From Polynucleobacter duraquae (GTDB taxonomy: Bacteria; Pseudomonadota; Gammaproteobacteria; Burkholderiales; Burkholderiaceae): a DNA stretch of 64,000 nucleotides. Where the stretch lies: positions 1,178,001 through 1,242,000 of the forward strand of contig NZ_CP007501.1 of NCBI RefSeq assembly GCF_000973625.1, in the 5' to 3' direction. Every line of letters begins with the position of its first letter. Within the stretch, counting starts at the first letter, position 1. This document shows positions 42,601 through 51,915 of this stretch, one piece after another. The notes under the pieces are model-generated. The model did not search any database. It was not told the DNA's origin and saw only the letters and a program-made list of their open reading frames with translations. The translations under genes and the position numbers were made by a program.

Positions 42601-43026
42601 ATGATCATGACTCAAACTAATCACCCCCCTTTTCTTTTTCGCGTTTGCTACTCCGATACCGATGCAGCAGGCTTTGTGTATCACGCACGTTATTTAGAGA
42701 TCTTTGAACGCAGTCGCTCGGAATGGCTTCAGCAGCGAGGTTTAAGTCCAACAAAATTGGTGAATGAGTTTGGCATTCTTCTGCCCGTTCGAGAGCTCAC
42801 GATGAACTTTCATAGGCCAGGACGCTTGGATGATCTCTTAAGCATTGATCAGCTGATTGAGCATCGTGGTCGCACTCAAATTGCAGTCAAGCAAACTGCT
42901 AAACGAATTGTTACGGGTAGCGAGCCCGAGCTGATTGCCAGCGCTGTTCTTCATATTGTTTGTGTTGATACCACCACCCTTAAACCTAAGGGCCTTCCTG
43001 ATTGGCTGTTTGCAGCCGATCAATAA
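42601..43026 (+). CDS. YbgC/4-hydroxybenzoyl-CoA thioesterase family protein
   Basis: A 141-residue hotdog-fold enzyme: FRVCYSDTDAAGFVYHARYLEIFERSRSEWL contains the catalytic Asp and the family DTDAAGxVYHARYL signature. It hydrolyses acyl-CoA thioesters in the cytoplasm; YbgC relatives are linked to the Tol-Pal system, but no tol genes are near here. ATG 42601 is used, with MTQTNHP at 42607 as an equally good start. Part of an apparent operon with the GNAT and cupin genes. Confidence 0.92.
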   Translation: MIMTQTNHPPFLFRVCYSDTDAAGFVYHARYLEIFERSRSEWLQQRGLSPTKLVNEFGILLPVRELTMNFHRPGRLDDLLSIDQLIEHRGRTQIAVKQTAKRIVTGSEPELIASAVLHIVCVDTTTLKPKGLPDWLFAADQ

Positions 43027-43049
43027 GACTTTAATTTGGGAGCACACGT

Positions 43050-43628
43050 ATGCAAGAAGGAAAATTACTGAGCTTTGTAAAAGGTCTCGCAACGCTACTG
43101 GAAACCCATCCAAGTGAAGAGATCATTTTCTCCAAAGGTAAAAAACTCTTAGAAAACTTAATCCAGTCTTATGACTGGCTGTCAGAGGAGTTTTGTAAAC
43201 CACATCCGCAGTATTACCAGCAATACTTGTTGTATGCAGATCCATTAGATCGCTTTTCCGTAGTGAGCTTTGTCTGGGGTCCTGGGCAAAAGACGCCGTT
43301 GCATAACCATACCGTCTGGGGAATGATTGGTCAGTTACGCGGGCAAGAACGTAGTGCCGACTATTACCGCCAGCCTGATGGCAGCTATCAAGCCGATCAG
43401 TCTTTTATTTGCGAGCCTGGTCAAGTAGCTACCGTATCTCCCAGCACACATGACATCCATGTAGTTGAGAACGCCTTGAGCGACCAAACCTCTATTAGCA
43501 TCCATGTTTATGGTGGCAACATTGGCCGTATCGAACGGGCTGTATTTGATCCGGCTACAGGTTCAGAAAAATTATTTGTCTCGGGGTATGCCAATTCTGT
43601 AACGCCAAATCTTTGGAATGCGGCCTGA
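43050..43628 (+). CDS. cysteine dioxygenase-like cupin
   Basis: A 192-residue cupin. GPGQKTPLHNHTVWGMIGQLRGQE gives two metal-binding His residues, and SPSTHDIHVVENAL the third, as in the cysteine/3-mercaptopropionate dioxygenase family; SISIHVYGGNIG is also a family segment. Non-haem iron enzyme oxidising a thiol to a sulfinate. Exact thiol cannot be told. It is the last gene of the GNAT-thioesterase-cupin run. Confidence 0.88.
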   Translation: MQEGKLLSFVKGLATLLETHPSEEIIFSKGKKLLENLIQSYDWLSEEFCKPHPQYYQQYLLYADPLDRFSVVSFVWGPGQKTPLHNHTVWGMIGQLRGQERSADYYRQPDGSYQADQSFICEPGQVATVSPSTHDIHVVENALSDQTSISIHVYGGNIGRIERAVFDPATGSEKLFVSGYANSVTPNLWNAA

Positions 43629-43735
43629 TAGCTTAAAATAGCGACTCTTTCTGCAAACACTCCAAGTGTGGCAGCTCACCCCATTGGCCGGGATAGTCGT
43701 TTAATTGAATACGGGCCAATATTTATTTGGCTCCT

Positions 43736-45031
43736 ATGTTATTTACAGATCTTGGTTTGTCAGAACCTATTCTTCGCGCGATTAGCGAGGAAGGCTATAC
43801 CAGCCCCACCCCTATTCAAGAAAAATCAATTCCCGCCGTATTGAAGGGTGGAGATTTACTTGCCGCCGCTCAAACTGGTACCGGTAAAACTGCCGGCTTT
43901 ACCCTGCCGATTCTTCAGCGCTTAAGCAGTACAGCTAAAACTGGTGGCAAGCGTCAATTACGTGTATTGATTTTGACTCCTACCCGCGAACTAGCTGCTC
44001 AGGTTCAAGAATCCGTCGTAACCTATGGCAAATATACGGGTCTTAAATCGACTGTTATTTTTGGTGGCGTCGGCGCTAATCCTCAAATCAAAGCCATTGC
44101 TGCAGGGCTCGATATTTTGGTGGCAACACCGGGCCGCTTGCTCGACTTAATGTCACAGAACTGTGTCTCACTCGCCAATATTGAAATTCTGGTACTTGAT
44201 GAAGCAGATCGCATGTTGGATATGGGCTTTTTGCGGGACATTAAAAAGATCCTAGCAGTATTACCAAAGCAACGGCAGAACTTATTATTTTCAGCGACCT
44301 TCTCCACCGAGATCAAAGCATTAGCTGATGGCTTGCTGAATTCACCAGCATTAATTGAAGTAGCGCGAAGCAACAGCACCAACGACGCTATTGCCCAACT
44401 CATCCACCCAGTAGACAGAAACCAAAAACACCCTTTGTTAGCCCATCTGATTAAATCAAATCAGTGGCAACAGGTTCTGGTGTTTACTCGTACTAAACAT
44501 GGCGCTAATAAATTGGTTACTCAGCTTGAGAAAGATAGTATTACCGCCATGGCTATCCATGGCAATAAGAGTCAGAGTGCTCGCACCAAAGCTTTAGCAG
44601 AATTTAAGGATGGAAAAATCACTGTTTTAGTAGCTACTGATATTGCTGCGCGCGGTATCGACATTGATCAACTACCCCACGTTGTGAACTACGACCTGCC
44701 AAACGTCTCCGAGGATTATGTTCACCGCATCGGTAGAACTGGTAGAGCTGGCTCAAATGGAGTTGCAGTTTCTTTAGTCTGCGTTGACGAACATCAGATG
44801 CTTCGAGATATCGAAAAACTCATCAAGCAAAAGTTGCCGCAAGAGATCATTGCTGGATTTGAGCCAGATCCAAATGCCGTAGCGCAACCAATCCAATTAA
44901 GAAGCCAGCAACACCAGCAATCCAGAAAGCCTAGGCCAGGCAATGCTGGCGGTGGTAAAAGTGGCGGTAGCGGCGGAGCTAGACCTGCAGCTAAGCGTAG
45001 TAGCCCGCCAAAACGCAGCTTTAATCGATAA
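43736..45031 (+). CDS. rhlE: DEAD-box RNA helicase RhlE-like
   Basis: ATG 43736 ([16 protein letters not shown]). Motifs: Q motif YTSPTPIQ, Walker [64 protein letters not shown] and [10 protein letters not shown]. The C-terminal tail is Gln/basic/Gly-rich ([19 protein letters not shown]), typical of RhlE proteins that act in ribosome assembly and RNA turnover in the cold. A TTG start nine bases upstream is not preferred. Confidence 0.93.
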   Translation: MLFTDLGLSEPILRAISEEGYTSPTPIQEKSIPAVLKGGDLLAAAQTGTGKTAGFTLPILQRLSSTAKTGGKRQLRVLILTPTRELAAQVQESVVTYGKYTGLKSTVIFGGVGANPQIKAIAAGLDILVATPGRLLDLMSQNCVSLANIEILVLDEADRMLDMGFLRDIKKILAVLPKQRQNLLFSATFSTEIKALADGLLNSPALIEVARSNSTNDAIAQLIHPVDRNQKHPLLAHLIKSNQWQQVLVFTRTKHGANKLVTQLEKDSITAMAIHGNKSQSARTKALAEFKDGKITVLVATDIAARGIDIDQLPHVVNYDLPNVSEDYVHRIGRTGRAGSNGVAVSLVCVDEHQMLRDIEKLIKQKLPQEIIAGFEPDPNAVAQPIQLRSQQHQQSRKPRPGNAGGGKSGGSGGARPAAKRSSPPKRSFNR

Positions 45032-45070
45032 CTGTAGAGCATGAAACGGGCTGCATTGAAGAGCCCAATC

Positions 45071-45952
45071 TCAATCTAGTTTTAGATTAAAAACACTGGA
45101 AAAATCGAGTTGCCCATTGCCAGCTTGACTATGGACTTCGTAGAGTTTGCGGGATAACTCTCCAAGCGGAACGCTCGCATCTAAATCACTTGCATTCTCA
45201 GTAGCTAAGCTTAGATCTTTTAGCATCAGATCCACGCCAAAGCCACCCGCATAACCTTTTGAAGATGGTACGCCATCCATGACTCCAGGACAAGGGTTGT
45301 AGAGCTCTAACGCCCAGTTACGCCCAGAACTCTTAGACATGATGTCGGAGAGTACCTTAGGGTCCATCCCATTGGCAATGCCTAGTCGCAATGCCTCGCT
45401 CGTGCCGAGCATCTGAATACCCAAGAGCATGTTGTTGCAGACCTTCACAGTTTGGCCGCTACCGCTTGCACCTGCATGAAAGATATTTTTACCCATCTTC
45501 TCTAGCAATGGTCGAGCTCGATCAAGATCTACGGCATCTCCACCGACCATAAAGGTCAAGGTTCCGGCCTGAGCACCGGCGGTTCCTCCGGATACGGGTG
45601 CATCAATCATGGCAAACCCTTTAGCTTTTGCTTGGGTAGATATAGCTTGCGATACCTTGGGAGAAATCGTGGAGCAGTCGATGAGTAAGGCCTTGGGATT
45701 GGCTATAACAAGTAAGCCAGAATTACCCAAGTATAAAGCCTCAACATGTCGTGAGGCCGGGAGCATGCTAATAATGACATCTGCATCAGCAACGGCATCG
45801 GATGCACTCAGCACAGGAAGTCCGCCGCCAGCCTTAAACGCATCTAGTTGAGCCTGAAGCAGATCGAACCCTTGAACCTGGTGACCTGCTTTCACTAAAT
45901 TAAGGGCCATAGGAAGACCCATATTGCCCAAACCTAAAAATGCGACTTTCAT
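45071..45952 (-). CDS. beta-hydroxyacid dehydrogenase (3-hydroxyisobutyrate DH / tartronate semialdehyde reductase family)
   Basis: A 293-residue NAD(P)-dependent enzyme. The Rossmann start FLGLGNMGLPMALNLVKAGHQVQGFD, substrate signature DAPVSGGTAGAQAGTLTFMVGG and the catalytic Lys segment GSGQTVKVCNNMLLGI are all present. It interconverts a 3-hydroxyacid and its semialdehyde; whether the substrate is 3-hydroxyisobutyrate or tartronate semialdehyde is open. Single gene on the minus strand, convergent with rhlE. Confidence 0.93.
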   Translation of the reverse strand: MKVAFLGLGNMGLPMALNLVKAGHQVQGFDLLQAQLDAFKAGGGLPVLSASDAVADADVIISMLPASRHVEALYLGNSGLLVIANPKALLIDCSTISPKVSQAISTQAKAKGFAMIDAPVSGGTAGAQAGTLTFMVGGDAVDLDRARPLLEKMGKNIFHAGASGSGQTVKVCNNMLLGIQMLGTSEALRLGIANGMDPKVLSDIMSKSSGRNWALELYNPCPGVMDGVPSSKGYAGGFGVDLMLKDLSLATENASDLDASVPLGELSRKLYEVHSQAGNGQLDFSSVFNLKLD

Positions 45953-46020
45953 ATGCGCCCCGTATGCAATAGTAAAGTTCTAATATCTCACTATAGCTTG
46001 CTAAATTTCTGGAGAATGAA

Positions 46021-46314
46021 ATGACTATTAAGGTAATTGGTCTTATTCAGCTGAATGATCTTGAGGCATTTGAGGAGTACCGGTCACAAGTAGGAGATAC
46101 GGTGAGCCTCTATCAGGGCAAAATCCTCTCTCGTGGATCCTTCAATACATTTTTATGGAATGAATTGAAATGTGATTCCTTTAGCGCCTTTGTAGAGCTA
46201 GAGTTCCCAGATCTAGAGCACTCAGAATCGTGGGCCAATAGCCCTGAGTATCAAAACTTACTGGCAATTCGCAGTAAAGCCATGAAGCTCACGTTATTTT
46301 CTGTCAGCGTATAA
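46021..46314 (+). CDS. DUF1330 family protein
   Basis: A 97-residue ferredoxin-like fold protein. VIGLIQLNDLEAFEEYRSQV and the SFSAFVELEFPDLEHSESWANSPEYQNLLAIRSKA segment match DUF1330 (dimeric alpha-beta barrel). Function unknown in general. GGAGAATGAA precedes the ATG. Isolated gene, convergent with the H1-like gene. Confidence 0.85.
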   Translation: MTIKVIGLIQLNDLEAFEEYRSQVGDTVSLYQGKILSRGSFNTFLWNELKCDSFSAFVELEFPDLEHSESWANSPEYQNLLAIRSKAMKLTLFSVSV

Positions 46315-46320
46315 AAATAA

Positions 46321-46346
46321 AGCCCGGCTCCTTGTGGGGGCCAGGC
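46321..46346. terminator. terminator-like hairpin between convergent genes
   Basis: AGCCCGGCTCC and GGGGCCAGGCT pair over ten of eleven positions around a five-base loop. T runs are weak on both sides. It lies between the convergent DUF1330 and H1-like genes, consistent with a shared terminator. Confidence 0.5.
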
Positions 46347-46371
46347 TGAATTCAATTTAAGGTAAGAAGAG

Positions 46372-46560
46372 TTACTTCTTAGCTTCCATGGCTTCTTTGG
46401 TAGCAGTAATTTCTTTGCGACGCTCTTTGCATGCACCAGCAATTTCTTGCAAGGCTTTGCGAGCACGAGCAGCGGATGCCTTGACACCCTTTTCAATAAA
46501 CTTTTCGTTCTCTGCTTTGTAAGTTTCAAAAGCAGCCAACAATGTATCGTGTTGTGACAT
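46372..46560 (-). CDS. histone H1-like (Hc1-type) small basic protein
   Basis: From ATG 46560 (AGGAG five bases upstream of it) a 62-residue protein: SQHDTLLAAFETYKAENEKF, then EKGVKASAARARKALQEIAGACKERRKEI. This resembles bacterial Hc1/H1-like proteins (pattern 'EKGNKxAGxRxRKALxELxKLxKxxRxEI'), which are helical and bind DNA or act on nucleoid compaction. The longer frame from 46740 has no support. Assignment is from remembered pattern. Confidence 0.62.
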   Translation of the reverse strand: MSQHDTLLAAFETYKAENEKFIEKGVKASAARARKALQEIAGACKERRKEITATKEAMEAKK

Positions 46561-46904
46561 CATGTCTCCTAGATCTTTAATTAAAGTTTGAGTATTGAGC
46601 TCGGAAATAGTATATCCCCATAAAAAGCGGGGAATTACAGGTATAGTCTTAGGGATAACTCTTATATCGCCTAAATCCTCCAAAATATGAAAAACTATTA
46701 AAAGCATTGGAGACGAACATGAAAAACAAAAATATCTCATTCATGGTCAGGCACTTACATTAAATAAGCTGGTGACCTCCGCGCTCCTATAGCCCCCTCT
46801 AGTGCTGAACATGGGCATCTCTGTGCTGCGTGAGTATTGAATATTTCCTAGAATTAGCTCCTGAATTAGCCCCTAAATTAACCGCCCAATTAATACAGAA
46901 AAGA

Positions 46905-48491
46905 ATGATGTCCATCAAAAATCAAGACTATGCTTTTGTCCGTAATAAGTTGCTCAAAAAAGAAGAGATCGCGCTATTAGATGTTCGCGAAGAAGATCCC
47001 CATGCTCAAGAGCATCCTTTGTTTGCTGCCAATCTTCCACTCTCACGGATTGAGGTTGATGCGTTCAGCAAGATTCCTAGAAAAGATGTGCCGATTGTGA
47101 CACTTGATGATGGTGAAGGGCTTGCCCAATTAGCAGCGGAAAGACTTTCTAAGCTTGGCTATGTAGATGTTTCAGTATTTGAAGGCGGCGTTACAGGATG
47201 GAAGGCTGCTGGCGGAGAAGTGTTTAAAGATGTGAATGTTCCCAGCAAATCTTTTGGTGAATTTGTGGAATCTAAGCGGCATACACCTTCCCTATCAGCA
47301 CAAGAAGTGAAGAAATTAATTGATGATAAGGAAGATGTAGTGGTGGTGGATGTCCGTCGCTTCGATGAATATCAAACCATGAGTATCCCGACGGGAATTA
47401 GCGTCCCTGGTGCAGAGCTGGTTTTGCGCCTTCCAGAATTAGCACCCAATCCTAAGACGAAGATCATCGTCAATTGTGCAGGAAGAACACGCAGCATTAT
47501 TGGCACTCAATCACTCATTAATGCCGGCATTCCAAATGAAGTGAATGCATTACGTAATGGCACGATTGGCTGGACCTTGGCTGGTCAAGAGCTTGATAAA
47601 GGTCAAAGTCGTAAATTTAAAGAGGTAAGCGAAAGCACTGCTGCCAAAGCTGCTGAGCGCGCACGCAGCGTCGCAGATCAGGCTGGGGTGAAGCGAGTGA
47701 AGCTTGCCGATATCGAGCAATGGAAATCGCAGGCTGAGCGAACTACCTATTTCTTTGACACAAGAACACCTGAAGAATATGAAACAGGCCACCTTCCTGG
47801 ATTTAGGTCCACACCGGGCGGACAATTAGTTCAAGAAACAGAAATGGTTGCGCCTGTTCGTGGTGCACGTATCGTGCTATCCGATCCGAGCGGCGTTAGA
47901 GCCAATATGCCGGCATCATGGCTTGCGCAAATGGCTTGGGATGTCTATGTCATTGATGACATCAAAGCATCGGATCTGACGGAGAAAGGATCCTGGGTTG
48001 CGCCTCAGCCGCAAACTCCTCAGATTCAGATGGTAGATGCGAATACCGCTGCATCATGGTTAAAGGATGATGGCAAGACAATTTGCATTGATCTCAGTAC
48101 CCATGCAAATTATGTCAAGGGCCATATTCCAGGTAGCTGGTTTGCACTACGCTCTCAATTTGCCAGTGCCTTAAAGAATCTTCCCGTAGCAAATCGCTAT
48201 ATTCTCACCAGCACTACAGGTGATTTAGCCGTATTCGCCGCACAAGAAATTCAGGGGCTCACTCAGACGGAAGTACACGTATTGTCTGGTGGTAATGCGG
48301 CATGGAACCAGGCTGGTCTTGAGCTTGAAAAAGGGGCTACACATTTAGCATCACCCCCAATGGATCGCTACAAGCGGCCATACGAGGGAACCAGTGTTGA
48401 TCCAGCAGCGATGCAAGCCTACTTAGATTGGGAATTTGGTTTAGTAGAGCAACTTGGTAAGGATGGGACCCATCACTTCTGGGTACTTTGA
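46905..48491 (+). CDS. protein with four rhodanese-like domains, one with active-site cysteine
   Basis: Numbered from the longest frame (GTG 46830, 553 residues) there are four rhodanese repeats: about 31-130, 155-258, 290-385 and 400-500. Domain 2 has the persulfide-loop cysteine (NCAGRTRS, Cys216). Domains 1, 3 and 4 carry LDDGEG, SDPSG and TSTTG at that place, so they are inactive. I prefer ATG 46905 (MMSIKNQDY), where homology starts. Such multi-rhodanese proteins handle sulfane sulfur, e.g. thiosulfate or persulfide transfer; only one site would be catalytic. Ends overlapping the next gene's TTG. Confidence 0.88.
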   Translation: MMSIKNQDYAFVRNKLLKKEEIALLDVREEDPHAQEHPLFAANLPLSRIEVDAFSKIPRKDVPIVTLDDGEGLAQLAAERLSKLGYVDVSVFEGGVTGWKAAGGEVFKDVNVPSKSFGEFVESKRHTPSLSAQEVKKLIDDKEDVVVVDVRRFDEYQTMSIPTGISVPGAELVLRLPELAPNPKTKIIVNCAGRTRSIIGTQSLINAGIPNEVNALRNGTIGWTLAGQELDKGQSRKFKEVSESTAAKAAERARSVADQAGVKRVKLADIEQWKSQAERTTYFFDTRTPEEYETGHLPGFRSTPGGQLVQETEMVAPVRGARIVLSDPSGVRANMPASWLAQMAWDVYVIDDIKASDLTEKGSWVAPQPQTPQIQMVDANTAASWLKDDGKTICIDLSTHANYVKGHIPGSWFALRSQFASALKNLPVANRYILTSTTGDLAVFAAQEIQGLTQTEVHVLSGGNAAWNQAGLELEKGATHLASPPMDRYKRPYEGTSVDPAAMQAYLDWEFGLVEQLGKDGTHHFWVL

Positions 48492-48793
48492 TAATAGTGA
48501 CATACAAAACAATCGCCCTCTTCATATTGGCTTTAGGGCTCTCAGCTTGTGGGCGAGATACCTACACTACCTGGTCGTGCACAGACAGCGCTGGAATTAA
48601 ATCCCCCCTAATTCTCAAAAAAGCGCAGATGCAGTTTCAGGATCGCCAATATGACTACTGTGGAAGCCTTGGTCCACTGAGTTATTTTGACCTGAAGTGC
48701 CCTGCTCAAATTCAGGACTCCAGCAATATTTTTACGACTAGCTCAGGCAAACTTGTCAGCAACACAAATGAGTTTCGATGCAATGAGCTCTAA
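48488..48793 (+). CDS. small lipoprotein, hypothetical
   Basis: A 101-residue frame beginning with TTG 48488 (GTG 48497 as alternative). The N-terminus VTYKTIALFILALGLSACGRD is a lipoprotein signal with lipobox LSAC. The mature part has three cysteines (WSCTDSAG, YDYCGSLG, LKCPAQ, plus RCNEL at the end) that may form disulfides in the envelope. Its start overlaps the rhodanese stop, so it is coupled to it. No family recognised. Confidence 0.6.
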   Translation: MIIVTYKTIALFILALGLSACGRDTYTTWSCTDSAGIKSPLILKKAQMQFQDRQYDYCGSLGPLSYFDLKCPAQIQDSSNIFTTSSGKLVSNTNEFRCNEL

Positions 48794-49019
48794 AGATAAA
48801 AATCTCCTTAGCCCTAAAAAATTACTACTGAGTAAATGGACGGCGGTAAAACCAAGCCATAAGAGAAAACACTTTTTAGTCAGCAAAGTCATTCTTCCAG
48901 AGTTACCAGAAGCGGCAATTGAGTTTGTAGAGCTAGAGGCGGTTTTTGACCAGCATTCCCAAATCATTCCTTGGCGCGAGCTTAAGAATACTGAAGTCTG
49001 GCTACAAGGCTGGGTATAA
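48783..49019 (+). CDS. TIGR02450 family protein
   Basis: From ATG 48783 a 78-residue protein: LLSPKKLLLSKWTAVKPSHKRKHFLVSKVI and VELEAVFDQHSQIIPWRELKNTEVWLQGW match the TIGR02450 family of short conserved proteobacterial proteins, function unknown. It overlaps the end of the lipoprotein gene by 11 bp. A longer frame from 48753 is possible but not needed. Confidence 0.85.
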   Translation: MSSKDKNLLSPKKLLLSKWTAVKPSHKRKHFLVSKVILPELPEAAIEFVELEAVFDQHSQIIPWRELKNTEVWLQGWV

Positions 49020-49023
49020 AAAA

Positions 49024-49043
49024 AACCGCCAATACATTGGCGG
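49024..49043. terminator. bidirectional terminator between convergent genes
   Basis: ACCGCCAATACATTGGCGGT: 8-bp perfect stem; a run of A before it gives a T run on the minus strand. Sits between the TIGR02450 gene and the phasin-like gene. Confidence 0.75.
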
Positions 49044-49067
49044 TCTCTGAGAACTTAGTTAAAAAAT

Positions 49068-49595
49068 CTACTTTGACTTCTTGCTTGTATCTGAAGATTT
49101 TCTCAAATGCTCTTCGATATTTTTCTCAGCAGCATCAGCAACTTGATTCACAATTTTACGACCCTCTTTAAACATCTTCTGACCAGCGGTTGACATATCA
49201 TGAACCACTTTGGATAACTTGTCAGCATGTCCCGGCAACTTACCTTCGACATCCTCAAGCCAGTTCACTAAAGAGCTGCGAACTTTTTCCAAATGCTTTT
49301 CAGTTCCATCAGCCGCATCATCACCAATGTCTTTGAGAACAGATTTCACTTTCTTCTGATAAACAGTCGCACGTTTAGCAGCTTCCTTGGTAGCCTGATC
49401 CTGAAGCTCTTTCAGCTTAGCGAGGTCATTTTTGGCTGCAGACTTGGCGCTCTCCATCGCATTTTTCATGCCCCACTGAATCTCTTCAAGATGGTGCGCA
49501 CTGAGATCTTTAGCCGCATCTAATAATTTATGGGAATAGGCAAATAACTCCTTAGCCTTTTCTTGCTGCCATGCTTGAATATCTTTATTGTCCAT
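49068..49595 (-). CDS. phasin-like coiled-coil protein
   Basis: A 175-residue, almost entirely helical and Lys/Ala-rich protein without cysteines or membrane spans. Long heptad-like stretches (AKELFAYSHKLLDAAKDLSAHHLEEIQW; KNAMESAKSAAKNDLAKLKEL) resemble phasins and histone-like Lys/Ala-rich proteins. The start has a strong AAGGAGGAATGCA ribosome-binding site. Phasins coat polyhydroxyalkanoate granules, but no PHA genes are near, so the role is uncertain. Confidence 0.6.
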   Translation of the reverse strand: MDNKDIQAWQQEKAKELFAYSHKLLDAAKDLSAHHLEEIQWGMKNAMESAKSAAKNDLAKLKELQDQATKEAAKRATVYQKKVKSVLKDIGDDAADGTEKHLEKVRSSLVNWLEDVEGKLPGHADKLSKVVHDMSTAGQKMFKEGRKIVNQVADAAEKNIEEHLRKSSDTSKKSK

Positions 49596-49710
49596 TGCAT
49601 TCCTCCTTGAGTTAAATAAACATTCTGATCAGTTAAAAAAGCATTCTTCTACTCTATACCGAAATCACATTCTTGCCAATTCCCCGCTATCTTGGCATTA
49701 AAATTGGGAC

Positions 49711-50100
49711 ATGAGTGAGAGAAAAAACCCATATGACATGATTGGTGGCGCAGCTAAGATCGAGGAACTAGTCGATCGCTTCTACGATTTAATGGCGCTA
49801 GAAGAACCCTTCGAAGCATTAAGGGCACTTCATTCCCAAGACTTATCGAGCTCCCGAGAAAAGCTCAAACTCTTTTTGTCAGGTTGGCTGGGAGGCCCTG
49901 ACGTCTACTCCCCGAAACATGGCCACCCCATGCTGCGTGCGAGACACTTACCTTTCAAGATTGGCCTCAAAGAGCGTAATCAATGGCTAGCCTGTATGTA
50001 TCGCGCAATGGAGGATTGCGGAATTGATAGTCAGATTGGCGCCCAGCTAGAAGGGTCTTTTTTTAACACTGCCGATTGGATGAGAAATCAGCCAGACTAA
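49711..50100 (+). CDS. group II truncated hemoglobin (trHbO type)
   Basis: A 129-residue globin of the 2-on-2 class. YDMIGGAAKIEELVDRFYDLM contains Tyr B10 (Tyr25), ARHLPFKI the proximal His F8 (His79), and NQWLACM the Trp G8 (Trp92), all features of group II. Binds oxygen or NO and may protect respiration. Single gene, convergent with the YhiN-type flavoprotein gene. Confidence 0.93.
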   Translation: MSERKNPYDMIGGAAKIEELVDRFYDLMALEEPFEALRALHSQDLSSSREKLKLFLSGWLGGPDVYSPKHGHPMLRARHLPFKIGLKERNQWLACMYRAMEDCGIDSQIGAQLEGSFFNTADWMRNQPD

Positions 50101-50127
50101 ACAGAGTATTGAAGTTTCGGGGACTCT

Positions 50128-51345
50128 CTAAATAGATTGCGCACAGGCAAAGCCGCTAGCCCAAGCCCACTGAAAGTTATGACCCCCAAGATGTCCCGTA
50201 ATATCGACACACTCACCAATGAAATATAAACCCGGATGATTTCGGGTCATCATGGTTTGACCATCAAGCTCTTTAGTATCTACACCGCCCAACATGACCT
50301 CCGCTTTTTTCCAGCCCAACGTTCCAGCTGGCTTTACTGACCAATTAGTAATGAGCTCTTTCAGTGACTGGCGATCCTTTTTAGAAACTTCAGCCCATTT
50401 TTTACCTAGGAGATTTTTTTGCTCAGCAAATGCTTTTGCTAAACGCAATGGCATTACTGAAGCCAAGATATTTTCTGTCAATTTGAGTCGATTATCTTCA
50501 TGATTAAATAATTCATCACAACTAAATTGTCCGTTAGCCTCTACTGCGCCTAACCAATCAACGTGAATTTCTTCACCTTCGGCCCAGTAACTACTAGCTT
50601 GTAAAACTGCAGGTCCGGACAGACCCTTGTGCGTTAAGAGTAGATCCTCGTTAAAGCGACATGCACCATAACGATTTCCCTTGGAACCTGCCGCAATGCG
50701 CACAGGCAAGCTTAGGCCAGATAATTCAATGAGGTTATCGAACTCGCCGGAAGTAAATGACAGCGGTACTAAAGCGGGACGAGGATCAATGACCTTCAGC
50801 CCAAATTGCTTAGCAATATCAAGCGAGAATGCTGTTGCGCCAATTGCAGGGACTGGTAAACCCCCGGTTGCCATTACCAGAGATCTTGACCTCTCAATGC
50901 CGGAATGTGTTTTCACATGCCAGCTACCTGCTTCATTAGAAATCGATTCCACCTCGACTGGATGGCGGATATCGACATGACCTTTAGCGCATTCAGCAAG
51001 CAACATCTCGATAATTTGCTTTGCTGAATCATCGCAAAATAATTGACCCTGATGTTTCTCGTGATAAGCAATGCGATAAGTCTGTACTAGCTTAATAAAT
51101 TCTTTTGAGGGATAACGCGCTAGAGCACTTTTTACAAAATGGGGGTTTAGGGAAAGAAAGTTTGCTGGACTACTATGCAAGTTGGTGAAGTTGCATCTCC
51201 CCCCACCACTAATTCGAATTTTTTCACATAAGATGTCAGCATGGTCAAGCACTAAGACTTTCTTACCTAATTGACCAGCAACACCAGCACAAAAGAGTCC
51301 AGCTGCTCCACCGCCAATAATGATGGCATCCCATGCCTTACTCAT
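50128..51345 (-). CDS. YhiN/HI0933-type FAD-dependent oxidoreductase
   Basis: A 405-residue flavoprotein. FAD Rossmann motif AIIIGGGAAGLFCAGVAGQLGKKVLVLDH at the start, ISGGGRCNFTN with the conserved cysteine, VMATGGLPVPAIGATAF, and the C-terminal GECVDITGHLGGHNFQWAWASG are hallmarks of the HI0933/YhiN (TIGR00275) family. Biochemical role uncertain; a tRNA-modifying or amine-oxidising role has been proposed for relatives. No partner in the neighbourhood except an ion-channel-like gene upstream. Confidence 0.92.
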   Translation of the reverse strand: MSKAWDAIIIGGGAAGLFCAGVAGQLGKKVLVLDHADILCEKIRISGGGRCNFTNLHSSPANFLSLNPHFVKSALARYPSKEFIKLVQTYRIAYHEKHQGQLFCDDSAKQIIEMLLAECAKGHVDIRHPVEVESISNEAGSWHVKTHSGIERSRSLVMATGGLPVPAIGATAFSLDIAKQFGLKVIDPRPALVPLSFTSGEFDNLIELSGLSLPVRIAAGSKGNRYGACRFNEDLLLTHKGLSGPAVLQASSYWAEGEEIHVDWLGAVEANGQFSCDELFNHEDNRLKLTENILASVMPLRLAKAFAEQKNLLGKKWAEVSKKDRQSLKELITNWSVKPAGTLGWKKAEVMLGGVDTKELDGQTMMTRNHPGLYFIGECVDITGHLGGHNFQWAWASGFACAQSI

Positions 51346-51359
51346 CTTTGACTCATGCC

Positions 51360-51875
51360 TTACTTAAAGCGCTCAATGACTTCAGGTGCTATTTTTAGTT
51401 TCTGCATATGTAAACGGGTATAGGCTTGACGGAAATTCTTGGTCATGGAGATCATGACCGATGCGGTCCATGCAAAGGCAAACATCCCCGAAAAGGCAAT
51501 GATGATCGCCAGCATCTTCCAGCCACTCGGTAAAAGATCATCCATGAAACCCATTGCTGTATAGGTACTGCCACTGAACAAGATACTCTCACCTAAATTT
51601 GGCAGGAGATTAAATACTCGAAGTGCGATACCCCAAAGAATGATCTCAAAGATATGAATCAGAAATAAGCACAGCACGCTGACATAAAACACGAAAGCCA
51701 CTGACGAGTATTTATGCTCCGACAAATATAAAAATGACTTCACTTCGTAGCGCTTTGCAATTTGGAGCAAAGCAAATCCATGCACCAGCATCACGATGAG
51801 GAGCATAGCAATACCAAACAAGTAGGCTGGCAAATCTAGCTCGGAAGTGAGGGTAACGGTATTGGTAACGGACAT
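51360..51875 (-). CDS. two-span ion channel-like membrane protein with atypical filter
   Basis: A 171-residue protein with about four hydrophobic segments (19-41, 56-75, 76-90, 120-142). The region around residues 98-112 (ILFSGSTYTAMGFMDDLLP) has the pore-helix and filter layout of Ion_trans_2 channels but the filter reads TAMGFMD instead of TxGYGD, so potassium selectivity is doubtful. The family is annotated 'potassium channel family' in my memory. C-terminal basic helix follows. It lies 14 bp upstream of the flavoprotein gene on the same strand. Confidence 0.65.
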   Translation of the reverse strand: MSVTNTVTLTSELDLPAYLFGIAMLLIVMLVHGFALLQIAKRYEVKSFLYLSEHKYSSVAFVFYVSVLCLFLIHIFEIILWGIALRVFNLLPNLGESILFSGSTYTAMGFMDDLLPSGWKMLAIIIAFSGMFAFAWTASVMISMTKNFRQAYTRLHMQKLKIAPEVIERFK

Positions 51876-51915
51876 AATCTTTGGGGGCTATTTTACAGAT
51901 CTTATGAATATTCTC

